Positions 54,793 through 64,000 of a stretch of DNA of 64,000 nt are shown here, piece by piece; the first letter of the stretch is position 1, and each line of letters opens with the position of its first letter. Made by a program: the position numbers and the translations under genes. Source of the stretch: Cladophialophora immunda (taxonomy: Eukaryota > Ascomycota > Eurotiomycetes > Chaetothyriales > Herpotrichiellaceae); NCBI RefSeq assembly GCF_000835495.1, contig NW_015622544.1, positions 2,756,855 through 2,820,854 of the forward strand, written 5' to 3'. The notes under the pieces are model-generated. The model searched no databases. It saw nothing but the letters and a program-made list of their open reading frames with translations, and was not told the origin of the DNA.

Positions 54793-57075
54793 CCAATCCC
54801 ACTGTCATCGATGCGCCGTGGTTGATGAGTGAGCAGGCATGCTGAGAAGGAAACTTAACGCTTCTGAAGCCCAAGATCGATATCCTATCCGGCTACACAC
54901 GGATGGAATTGCTGACTCGAAATCTGGCCCGATCCAGGATCGTTGGGAAGCTACACCAGAGCATCAGCGTAACCAAAGGATACCAACATGTGGGTTCGTT
55001 AGAATCACAACGTAGGATGCGTGAATGGCGCAAAACCCGCAAGTCTCAATAGACAGGTCGAATGACCTTATAACGGGATCGGGCAAAGGGCAGATATTGG
55101 ACTTTCAGCCATTGGGTTGTCGGTCATAGACAGGCAACAGGGGGTGACAATCATAAGTGAACAGGGTTCGCGGCCTGGAACAATATCTACCGAGGTGTGT
55201 TTCTCTAGCAGTAGAACTTCCTGCATCAGAAAATGGTCGTCCGTTTCGGGAAGGTCAGCGATTGGTGAGTAAGAAATTCAGAGCGAGCAAAACTTCGAAT
55301 CGGCGACATGGAGTCGTCCCAAGTGGTCGAGGAGGAGTGCGCTGAACCTGTCTGGAGAAGCGTGGCATCAAGCAAGATTCCTTTCCACGATTCAGATCCA
55401 CCTGTTGCTTCTTGCTTCACCGCAAAGACCCATGGGTACTGTCTGCAACGGCCGGGATGTGAGGATGCAGTAAGACTCAATGCAGCAGATCCAAAGAAGG
55501 TGTGCTATCTCCATTGGCGAGGAGCGCTGCCCATATCCAGGCTAGTCTGGTCCCCCTTTTTCCCACCCTCTCTGCATTCGTAAAGCCCGTCGGGGAGGTT
55601 CTGGTGCCCGAAACTCTGGGCATCACTAGGGCGTCCCGGGATTCAACGACTCGCAAACCCTTGCATGAGCTGAAGAGCATCAAACTCGCATAGGAGATGG
55701 TGATTACTTAGCTTTGCGGATGAGCTAGAAGACCAGAGGCACGACTCCTTCTCTTGTGGAACTGGATGAATACCTTGTAACACATAGGACTGACCTTCGC
55801 TGCCAGTTCAGGAAGGTTCAAAACTCCCAATCAAGGCTAGTTTTTGTGGGGGGACGCTTGAGGCCGTGTCATAGTTGTGCGAGTACTCAATGGCCACGCC
55901 ATCTCTTTCCCAGTGTATAGCTGCGCGATGAGCGGTCTCAAAGGTGGCGGTGGCAACTTGGGAAATTGGGAACACTATGACTGCCGCAACGAGTGAGAAT
56001 AAAGTCGCAGACACCTGTAGTGACAGGTGAATGATGAACATTGCGGAGGTGCGATACAGGCCACACGTCCTGGAGCGTAAAAGGACGCGATCTTTCTCGC
56101 CACCTGCTGGAACGAGCGCAACATGGCATTGTGACACCACACACAAAGAGGAATATCGAGGCACGATCGCGACAGCGTGCGTATCGAGGAAGAAGGAATG
56201 TAAGCGGTCCTTGCAAAATGTGGAATTGATCGTCGGAAGTTGTTGACTAGAGGCCTGAACATGAGTGCAAAGTCACTCTGACAGGACATGGACAGTCGTT
56301 GTAGACATGGGAAGCGCCTTAGCGAGACAGACTTGTGCTTTGGGGTCGAACGATCAAATGAGTACAAGTAGTGACAAAGTCTCTTAGGGAGTGTCGTCGC
56401 CATTTATGAGAAGTATTTTCCTGCTTAGTCGTAGATTACACAGACAAGGCTGCGGCCCTGCGGGCTTGGTTGTACCTACAGCCTCCACAGCCCTGGTTAA
56501 GGGGCTGCTTCCACGTTTGGGCGTCGAGGCCCCTTCACAGACCACCTAGTGGGTCTGTTAGGGGTGATCCTTCAGCCTTGTGCGGAGGGGCTGTTTGGCT
56601 GTCCCTTCAGCCTCGTAGCCTCGCAATAGAAGCTTCTCGCACCTTCTGTGGTTGGATCCACGCACCGCCCTCTGCGTCATTCGTCCAGCATCACCGTTTC
56701 CAGCTGCGTCGTTGTCAGGTCTTTCTTTTCTCTTCCGCAGGACCTTCCAGGTTGTTCAGACCACGGAAAGATTGCTCTGGGATCAGCCCATATCTCAATA
56801 CCCTAATCTCCCCTCGACCACATGCTCGTCTGCTTGTACTGAAAAAGTCCTGCACTCCATTCTATTGGGTTCTGCTCGATCATTCCATTGACTCCACAGG
56901 CACGAGCCCAAAATCCCGCAAACCGGAAACTGTTTGCCCTGCCAGCCTCGTCATTCTCTCCCTTTCGATTTTATTTCTTTCCTCTCACCTGTCCTCCCTC
57001 TTGTCCTTCAAGCAGAAAACAACATTCAACATACACACCCTCTAATATTCGACCAATCACACCCCTTACATCATC
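54793..57075. other. 2.3 kb divergent intergenic region
   Basis: Separates the transcription-factor-domain gene (-) and the DnaJ gene (+). The right end (about 56940-57075) is a pyrimidine-rich leader just before the DnaJ ATG. One small cysteine-rich open frame at 55308-55583 is listed separately. No other gene is supported. Confidence 0.5.
55308..55583 (+). CDS. possible small cysteine-rich protein, unrecognised
   Basis: Open frame of 91 codons starting MESSQVVEEECAEP. It carries C36-x8-C45-x5-C51-x14-C66-x2-H69 within CFTAKTHGYCLQRPGCEDA and KKVCYLHW, a spacing that could bind zinc. No signal peptide is seen, and I recognise no family. It may be an exon of a larger gene or a chance open frame. 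Confidence 0.28.
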   Translation: MESSQVVEEECAEPVWRSVASSKIPFHDSDPPVASCFTAKTHGYCLQRPGCEDAVRLNAADPKKVCYLHWRGALPISRLVWSPFFPPSLHS

Positions 57076-58206
57076 ATGGTAGCAGAGACAAAGCTCTACG
57101 ATGCCCTCTCAATCTCCCCCTCGGCGTCCCAAGATGAGATCAAGAAAGCATATCGAAAAGCAGCCCTGAAATGGCATCCCGACAAGAACAAGGACAACCC
57201 GAATGCCGCTGAAAAGTTCAAAGAGGTCTCTCAAGCATATGAGATTCTGTCGGACCCAGAGAAGAGAAAGGTCTACGATCAATATGGCTTGGAGTTCCTT
57301 TTGAGAGGCGGTCAGGCCCCTCCACCGGGCGCTGAGATGCCTGATGGCATGCCTGGAGGTGGTTTCGGTGGTATGCCAGGCGGTTTCAGTTTTGGAGGCA
57401 TGCCTGGTGGTGGTGGTGGCGGTACCCGTACATTCCACTTCTCAACCGGAGGTGGTCCAGGAGGCTTCAGCTTCTCGGATCCCAACGACATATTCGCCCA
57501 GTTTGCCCGAAGTGGTGCTGGCGGCGCTGGCGGCGGCGGTGGTGCTGGTGGTGGTGAAGACGCCGAAGATATCTTCAACCTCTTTAGCGGTTTGGGCGGC
57601 GGTGCCAGAGGGGCCGGAAGTAGACGGGGCACAGGTAATTTCGCCCGCCATGCCAGACCACAGACTCCTGAAGTCACCGTCATTGAGCGGCCCTTGCCTG
57701 TCACACTGGAGGAGCTGTATAAGGGAGCGCATAAGAAGATGAAGATCAAGAGAAAGACATTCAACCCCCAAGGGCAGCGGGTGACCGAGGATAAAATTTT
57801 GGAGATGGACATCAAGCCAGGTCTGAAGGCCGGTTCCAAGATCAAATTCTCCGGGGTTGGGGATCAAGAAGAGGGCGGTACCCAAGACATGCACTTCATC
57901 GTCACCGAAAAGCCCCATGGCACACTTACCCGCGATGGCGACAACCTGATAACGACGATCGAGCTGGATTTGAAAGAAGCACTCACAGGTTGGAAGCGTA
58001 CTGTCACCACGATTGATGGGAAGCAACTAAACGTTTCGGGCGCGGGTCCAACCCAACCTGGCCACGAAGAGAGATTTCCGAATCTGGGCATGCCCATCAG
58101 CAAGAAACCTGGCGAGAGAGGCGACTTCATTGTCAGGGTCAAGGTCAACTTCCCCCGGTCGTTAACTGCTGCACAGAAAGCCAAGATCAAGGAGGCTCTT
58201 CCGTAA
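57076..58206 (+). CDS. Type II J-domain protein, Sis1/Psi1 (DNAJB) class
   Basis: Cytosolic/nuclear Hsp40 that delivers substrates to Hsp70. Single exon, 376 aa. The J domain is residues 1-70 with HPD at 34-36 (LKWHPDKNK) and [20 protein letters not shown] Gly/Phe/Met-rich region follows (about 75-170: repeats of GGMPGG and long Gly stretches). There is no CxxCxGxG zinc region, so it is type II. The two substrate-binding beta domains start at about residue 195 ([28 protein letters not shown]) and include [25 protein letters not shown] [14 protein letters not shown] and a late block [21 protein letters not shown]. It ends [15 protein letters not shown], as in fungal Psi1 proteins. A CT-rich leader is present. 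Confidence 0.96.
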   Translation: MVAETKLYDALSISPSASQDEIKKAYRKAALKWHPDKNKDNPNAAEKFKEVSQAYEILSDPEKRKVYDQYGLEFLLRGGQAPPPGAEMPDGMPGGGFGGMPGGFSFGGMPGGGGGGTRTFHFSTGGGPGGFSFSDPNDIFAQFARSGAGGAGGGGGAGGGEDAEDIFNLFSGLGGGARGAGSRRGTGNFARHARPQTPEVTVIERPLPVTLEELYKGAHKKMKIKRKTFNPQGQRVTEDKILEMDIKPGLKAGSKIKFSGVGDQEEGGTQDMHFIVTEKPHGTLTRDGDNLITTIELDLKEALTGWKRTVTTIDGKQLNVSGAGPTQPGHEERFPNLGMPISKKPGERGDFIVRVKVNFPRSLTAAQKAKIKEALP

Positions 58207-59027
58207 GTGCCCATCGACAAACGGCATCTAGGCACGGCTCATTGAGATGTTCTCGCTCACCATTGACGGCCGAGTACAAGAGAGTTTGAGCAGCGAGAAA
58301 GAAGATGAGTGGTACAGTGCTCGTTGGTATTAGGGTCCAAATGGACAACAGAAAAGCACGGAGGTTATGCAGGTCCACGCCTCCGAGGGAGATGAAGGAT
58401 CTGGCGACAACGATTGTCCGCCGCATCGGTGGGAGGCAAAGGAGCTGTTGCATGTGTCGCAATATGACAGGCCAGTCGCAAGAGAAGGCGTTTTATGCCA
58501 CACGCAGAGGTCAAGTCGGATTTACGGCCAGCCTTCCAGAGACGCGGCAGCAGAAATGAATGAAAGGTGCGCTCCTGAGTGAGAGGCGCATTATGAGAGA
58601 CGAAAGGGATCCACTCACGAATTGCATACAAACGGCGTGTCTTGCATTGCATCGGAGACCTGTTTATCTTCCTGGGATAGGACAGACTGATGATCCATCA
58701 AAGGCGGCGAAGGTCAGTGATCACGGCGTTAGAATGAGCGACACGGATTCTTTGTCCCTCCGCCTTTTCTTGGTAGATAGTTACAATTCTTGTGTTGTTT
58801 CAATAAACCGGACTTGTAGTCCATTTCTTCCTTTGAGCCATCTTTCATTCAGTTCGTCTGCCACTTTCGGCATTACTGGGTCATCTATCTTGCTTTTTTC
58901 TTTTCTCATACTCTATCCTCATCGCAGCGCAGACCTCCTGTTGCCCTAGCATGTTATCTCACAGTAGCTCTCACTTCCCATCCACTCAGTCCGCTCCAAC
59001 GAAGCCAATTTGCAAATCCACCCATGG
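58207..59027. other. convergent intergenic region
   Basis: 3' flanks of the DnaJ and NAD(P)HX epimerase genes. A T/C-rich stretch lies near 58770-58930. No gene is supported. Confidence 0.5.
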
Positions 59028-60109
59028 TCACAACTTTTCCACTGGCGCATCCACGTCCACCTCCGCAACCTGGTCAATCCCTTGATAGTGCGGCACATCG
59101 AGACCGTACTTGGCCGCGACGTCCTTGCTCAAGAAGCGGCCGCCTATAAAATGCTTCTTCCCCTTGAAAAACTTGACGCTCGGTTTCGCGGCCGTCAGAC
59201 TTATCAGGTAGTCGGGCATAAAGTCGTGTCCGATCTGTCCTTGTTCCGGCGGCCCGGACGCCACGTCCCACGACGAGGGTATGTCGACGCTGAAGACGGG
59301 TTTCTTGGACTCGATCATGGCCTGCAGGACAGTGTCGAAGGGAGCACGGACTGGGGGCTTGAATGAGAACCCGAACAGGGCGTCGATAATGAGGTCGGCC
59401 TTTTCTAGCGACGATTGGTACTCCTCGGTCGTGGTGAGGAACGGGATGTGCAAGTTGCGGAGTTGCTTCTGAAGGCCCGTGAAGATGGGCGCTTTGGTTG
59501 GTTTTGGATAGTAGATTTCCGGATTGTAGCCGTAGTGGTGCAAGTGGCGGGCGCAGACGAGGCCGTCTCCTCCTACAAGACGATAGAAAGTCGGTTAGTA
59601 CTGGAGAGCTTGCGGGGTACTAGGTGAGAGCAGAGATGGGAGAGGGATTAAGGACGTACCGTTGTTGCCGGGCCCACAGGCCACCAGGACATTCTTTCCT
59701 TTAGAAGGCGGATGGACTTTGTACACTTTGACCAAGAGGTAAAGATTAGCGTCGGCATCACGTCCGGTGACAGTTACCTGGACTCCAACATCACTCGTTG
59801 CCCGCTTGTGGCTTACCAGCCTGTGATACGCTCAACCCGGCGAGTTCCATCAATTGATCAATGCTGAAGCCGCCGTCCTCGCTCATGAGCTCTTTATCCA
59901 GTTCTGCCGCTTTATCTGGTGCTAGAGTCTACCCACAGCGATGGTCAGCGGTCTCCGTCCCAACAGTCGAGGTGACCATATCAAATTATCCAAAAGAGAA
60001 TGCATATGACGCTGGACATATCGAGACTCACTTTGAGCGTCATCTTGGAGAACCTCCTTGCAGTGAAGATTGGCCGAAGTACCCTTCTGGGAAGACAGGT
60101 TCGGAGCAT
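59028..60109 (-). CDS. NAD(P)H-hydrate (NAD(P)HX) epimerase, YjeF N-domain, 4 exons
   Basis: Metabolite-repair enzyme that interconverts R- and S-NAD(P)HX so that the dehydratase can restore NAD(P)H. Exons on the minus strand: 60109-60032, 59928-59817, 59725-59660, 59572-59028 (266 aa). The N-terminus MLRTCLPRRVLRPIFTARRFSK looks like a mitochondrial presequence; an internal ATG (residue 23, MTLK) could give a cytosolic form. Catalytic-domain blocks: [50 protein letters not shown] (the conserved GPGNNGGDG phosphate-binding loop, built across intron 3), ADLIIDALFGFSF, VFSVDIPSSWDV, and TAAKPSVKFFKGKKHFIGGRFL. All splice phases fit. The size matches eukaryotic single-domain epimerases, not the bifunctional bacterial form. 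Confidence 0.95.
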
Positions 60110-60483
60110 AAGACGTATATCACGGAAGACGAATGCTACAAGAATGATATTATCTGATAAATAGCATTTGGACACACCGAGGTGTTCAATGGGGTGAGGA
60201 TCATACAACGTCGATCTAGCATCTCGTCATAGTTCGGCGTAGCCCCCTCATTCCGCCAATCAGAAGCTCAGCCAGATTCCGCACGAGGCTACAAGGCTGA
60301 ACTGCGCATCTCCCTAAAACTTCCTCAATTGAATTTCTTCTCGGAAGTTGGACCTCCCCATTCCCACCAGCGCACATCCACACCAACCATTTCCGTGTAC
60401 CGCAGCTGTAGCACCTCCTGCAGGCCGCCCTGTAAACAGCATTTTAATCCTGTTATAGGACCGGCGAGAGGTAACCGGCAACT
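60110..60483. other. divergent spacer, likely shared promoter
   Basis: 374 bp between start codons of two nuclear genes for probable mitochondrial proteins (NAD(P)HX epimerase and ribosomal protein S16). No specific element is identified. Confidence 0.45.
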
Positions 60484-61141
60484 ATGGTCCTCCGAATCCG
60501 CCTCGCCCGCTTCGGCACGAAACGAAAACCAATCTACAACATCGTCCTCGCGCAGGCAAAGTCTGGACGCGATAACAAGCCCATGGAGGTACTGGGGACG
60601 TACAATCCGATCCCACAAGCGCCGCTGGCAACGCCGGATACACCAGAATTCCTGGAGAGTGGAGAGAAATATGTGCCGAAGAGGATGAAGGATATACAAC
60701 TAGATACGGCGAGGACGAGGTATTGGCTTGGTGTTGGGGCACAGCCGACGGAGCCGGTTGGCAAGTTGCTGAGATTGGTGAGTCTTGATCTGTTGTTGAT
60801 TCCTTTGGGAAGCACAGCTGTTGTAGATGGAACACCGCGACATGGTTTGCTATGAAGGAAAGGGAGAATAAGAGACGGCGCAAGCTTTCAACAACAAGCA
60901 AGAATCTCGGTGAAGGGAGCTCCAGACAGACGCTCTAGCTGCTTACGCATTGCCCTTTTTCTCTATGCGCACAACTTTCCTCAATCCTTACAGCATCCCA
61001 GACTAACATCTCATCTTTTCCACCACATAGATTGGCATGCTCGAAGAGAAACCCTCTAGGGTCAAGAGATTCCCGACACAACCATACAAACCAGAAGCAA
61101 AGCCACCTCCAGACACCGAGCCCGAAAAGCAAGAAAGTTGA
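60484..61141 (+). CDS. MRPS16: Mitochondrial small-subunit ribosomal protein bS16m, 2 exons
   Basis: Component of the mitochondrial ribosome small subunit. Exons 60484-60777 and 61031-61141 give 134 aa. The start [42 protein letters not shown] is the classic S16 opening, followed by [28 protein letters not shown] and, after a 253-bp intron, [21 protein letters not shown]. The intron junction TTG/GTGAGT...CATAG/ATT is phase 0. The C-terminal extension is Pro/Lys/Glu-rich, as in fungal mitochondrial S16. It has no long presequence, which is usual because the N-terminus of S16 itself acts as one. Confidence 0.95.
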
Positions 61142-62133
61142 TTACACCGCTGAAGATGGATAATTTAACGGTGCTTTTGTACGATGATTCGGCCTGGAGA
61201 CAGGGGATAGGTGTCCGATCTGCGTATAGTAGGCAGGAGCATAGCTATCGGCGTTACGATTGAGGGATTTCAGAATCCCAGAAAGCATGCGGCGCATGGG
61301 GGGATACAACATCTACCCGACTTCAACGGAAACATACGGATATTCTCAGTCAAAGAAGGGTTCTGTACAGTATATTAACCTTGTCGCAATATTCTACCTT
61401 GTGGAAGAGAGAGCTCAGTCCATCTGCCGTGAAAAGTATACCGGCGAACATTTGACCTCTACCTCTATCCGATATACCGGAGAGAAAAAAAAGGTCCTGG
61501 GTTACCACACCACATGGCTGCTCTCTTCGTGCAGCAAACCTCAAACTACAGCAGGGCCTCGATTACGAGAGTACTGAAATGTCATCTGCTTCAAACTCGG
61601 CGCGGTCTCGGGTTCTACAAGGCCAGAGCATGCGACTCTTCACGATCCACTTCTTTGTGGTCTTTTTCTCGCGCCGCGGCACAGCACATGACGGTGTAGG
61701 GGGTGCAGCTTTTGGTAGGAAGCCTGCGTCTTACGAGCCCTCTGCTCCCGGACCGAACGCGCAATTTCGTCTTTGCCCAACCCACCAACCCTTCGACGAC
61801 AATGGTAGAGGCATCTATGGGATCGCCTCTTGGCTGGTGTGAGCTGAGATCCGAAAGGCCAGCACACAGCCGTCTCCAGGAAAATCTCAGGGACTCACTC
61901 TACGACCACTGTCCAGTCTCCCATACATGATCGTTCGTTTCCCGTCCGTGCTATGTCCTTGCCATGCATTATATTTTGGGGGTACGATAAGCATCCCTTC
62001 AGCCAGCTCTCCATCCAACTCTCTTTTTCAACCCATCTTGAATGTTGGAAATCCGACCCGTACGCTCGTCAGATACATTTCCTCCCTTTCCCTCCCCAGC
62101 GCTCGTAGTATCCGTGTCGGCACACCCCTCCTT
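61142..62133. other. 1 kb convergent intergenic region
   Basis: 3' flanks of the S16 and Sec14-like genes. No coding region is recognised. Confidence 0.5.
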
Positions 62134-63508
62134 TTATAACTCCTCCCTCCTCAACTCGCCGTTGCGCGAACCGACAGCGACGATCCTCGACTTCCCCTCC
62201 GGCCCATCCAAGAGTCGCAAGGGCCCTTCAACCCACTTGGTGAACAAGCTGCTGCTGAACGCTTCGGCGTCCGGGCTGAGGTTGGGGAACCCGCCGAACT
62301 CCCAGTCGAGCTCCCCGCCGAGGCGCTTGGGCACGTTCTCGGCGCCCAGGTCGCGGCGCAAGACATCGGCGCTCTCGTGGTGGCCGAGGACGAAGATCTT
62401 CCGCGTCGTCTCCTTTTCGAACCACATGGTGATGAACTTCCAGATCTGGGGGAAGAACGCTGGCGCCCCGACGACCTGTCACAATGCAGAGGAGCCTTGT
62501 CAGCGGATGGCCCAAGAAGATTTGACCTCACGTCCGGGGAAACCATGTCTTTTGGGGGGGACGACGCCTCTGCAAGGGACAGACTTACGTATATCCTCTT
62601 CACCGTCTCGGGGTAGTGTGCTGTCGCCATGGTGCTGGCGGCATTGAGGAGCTTCCTCAACCTCCAAAACGTCGGGATCCCGACATGGGATAGATCGATG
62701 ATATTGCTAACCGGGCGGGAAGTGTCAATAGGTGCGCATTCAGACGGGTTAAAGGGCCTCCTTCTTCCCATCCCAACTCGAGGAGGATAAACTCACATTG
62801 ACTTGGTCGTTCGCCGATGCTGCAGTTTCCCACACAAGGGCTGCACAAACTGCGTCACATACTCGGCCGCGAGGAAGACGCTCGACAATGCCGGGTCCAT
62901 CTTGTGCAATGCGAGGATGTCCTCGGGCTTCACCTGGGAGACGACGTAGACCATGATGGGAACGCCCGTGTCATCTCGCCGGCCCGTCCATTGGGGTTGC
63001 TAGAGATAGCAGTCAGGGGAACAGGTAGATAGATCGAGGGTCTGAGAGCACTGCTTACCAGTCTCCTGATGGTCTCGAACTGCGTGATATCGACGTCGTC
63101 ATACGTCTTCTCCAACTGGATCTCATCGCGCCACTTCGCCGACGCCGCGTACTGCTTGAATGCGGCGGGAACATCGTATTTCCGCGCTCGCAAGTATCGC
63201 CTGCGCCAGACGCCTCCGTTAGTTGATACCTCGAAATGCAATTCCTAATCCACCCACTGAAGGAATCAGGTCCGCAGCTGGCGAACTTACAGGAGATTGG
63301 AATCGTCGTTCCCGTCGTCGTCCGAGGAATCGCCGGCCACCACCAATTCGCTCTTGGGCCAGGACACGTTGTTCTTGCGGCACAGTTCCTTGAGCTCCGC
63401 GAGCGCCTTGTGCTCGCGCTCGACGACCGACTCGGTGCGGGTGATCGATCGCTCTGACAGGCTGGTCCGCCGGCGGCTCAAGGACGCGTGGGTGATTGTC
63501 TTCCACAT
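62134..63508 (-). CDS. Sec14-like CRAL-TRIO lipid-transfer protein, 5 exons
   Basis: Binds and exchanges phospholipids such as phosphatidylinositol between membranes. Exons on the minus strand: 63508-63291, 63200-63059, 62999-62797, 62706-62589, 62475-62134 (340 aa). The CRAL-TRIO N-domain is seen in DDSNLLRYLRARKYDVPAAFKQYAASAKWRDE. The lipid-binding domain includes QPQWTGRRDDTGVPIMVYVVSQVKPED (the YPQ-x-x-x-G-x-D block), then NIIDLSHVGIPTFWRLRKLLNAASTMATAHYPETVKRIYVVGAPAFFPQIWKFITMWFEKETTRKIFVLG, the Sec14 hallmark FPxIW/W-x-x-x-K region. The C-terminus has LRRDLGAENVPKRLGGELDWEFGG, the usual end. The N-terminus MWKTITHASLSRRRTSLSERS is basic and Ser-rich. Each junction restores a conserved block across the splice, which makes the model reliable. 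Confidence 0.94.
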
Positions 63509-64000
63509 GTTCTGTTCTGTTAAATCGCGATGTTGTGTGGGAGAAAAACAAACAACGCTCAACAAAGTATATCCGACCCTCACGAACTTGTCGACACCAG
63601 GGATTATCTCTCGCCAAAAGGATGGGTTTTGGCTATCGTCATGGAGGTAAGAGCACACAGCACGTCAGATGATAGAGAGGTGGGTTGCAAAGTTCGCCAA
63701 CGAGGGATATATCCAGAACAAGCAGCGCAAGGACCCCCAAAATACGAGACCCAGCCTTATCATATCAGATGGATCGCGAGCAAGGGCTCGACGTCTAAGC
63801 CTTGGCCACTCGAGATGATCTTGGCGGGCTTCATTCCAACGTAGAAAAGAAAAGTCTAGGAAGGGAGAAAAGCCTGAAGTCCTTTCTCAACTCACCGGAT
63901 CCTTTGTCGTCTGAAACCAGGCATTGAAAACGACTCAACCCCTGTCTGCGTCTGGTAGGGGACGGTAGGTAGCCGGGCCGGATGAAGCTGGGCGCGATGG
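63509..64000. other. right-edge intergenic region
   Basis: Upstream flank of the Sec14-like gene. The open frames here carry no recognised motif. Confidence 0.5.

Overview
This window looks like nuclear DNA of a filamentous ascomycete (Pezizomycotina). Genes carry one to five short introns of about 50-150 bp with GT-AG ends, many with a recognisable branch-site-like CTGAC or CTAAC. The gene set includes MICOS subunit MIC19, a LaeA/UmtA-type methyltransferase, sphingolipid C9-methyltransferase, a Gin4/Cdr2-type septin kinase and S28 peptidase. A chaetothyrialean-type fungus would fit, but I cannot prove the order. I support 25 protein-coding genes, about one per 2.6 kb. I rebuilt exon structures by hand from splice sites, reading frame and conserved family motifs. 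I found no rRNA, tRNA, CRISPR or intact transposon.

Layout. 0.4-11.7 kb: peroxiredoxin (-), NTF2-like DUF1348 protein (+), secreted fasciclin protein (-), large Gin4/Cdr2/Hsl1-type kinase (+), four-exon ABM-like protein (-). 13.7-21.1 kb: flavin monooxygenase (-), MIC19 (+), Naa50-like acetyltransferase with an N-terminal PIP box (-), lysine-rich putative zinc protein (+). 21.6-27.8 kb: O-methyltransferase (-) divergent from a LaeA-like methyltransferase (+), then a secreted S28 peptidase (+). 28.3-48.6 kb: secreted glycerophosphodiester phosphodiesterase (-), CorA-like membrane protein (-), PHO84-type phosphate permease (-), a long gene-poor stretch, sphingolipid C9-methyltransferase (-), ERD1-type EXS protein (-), GIT1-type glycerophosphodiester permease (-), and divergently a fused oxygenase gene (+). 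48.8-63.5 kb: housekeeping genes EMC1 (+), fungal transcription-factor-domain protein (-), type II DnaJ (+), NAD(P)HX epimerase (-), mitochondrial ribosomal protein S16 (+), Sec14-like protein (-).

Main discovery. The gene at 47275-48557 joins an N-terminal piece of a PhyH-type Fe(II)/2-oxoglutarate dioxygenase to a complete HD-domain protein. The HD part keeps the PhnZ pattern: the Y-x-x-E pair and the six iron ligands, with spacings equal to those I recall for PhnZ in all but one interval, where there is an insertion. In bacteria, PhnY* (PhyH family) and PhnZ (HD, mixed-valent diiron) oxidise 2-aminoethylphosphonate and cleave its C-P bond to release phosphate. Here the candidate C-P-cleaving enzyme is divergently transcribed from a glycerophosphodiester permease. 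It lies within 20 kb of a secreted glycerophosphodiesterase, a high-affinity phosphate permease and an ERD1-type phosphate-recycling protein. I infer a fungal phosphorus-scavenging neighbourhood. The shared permease/oxygenase promoter holds a CACGTG and a CACGTT, the recognition words of Pho4/NUC-1-type phosphate regulators. The dioxygenase half seems to lack the distal iron-binding histidine, so the HD half may depend on another hydroxylase or use a different substrate.
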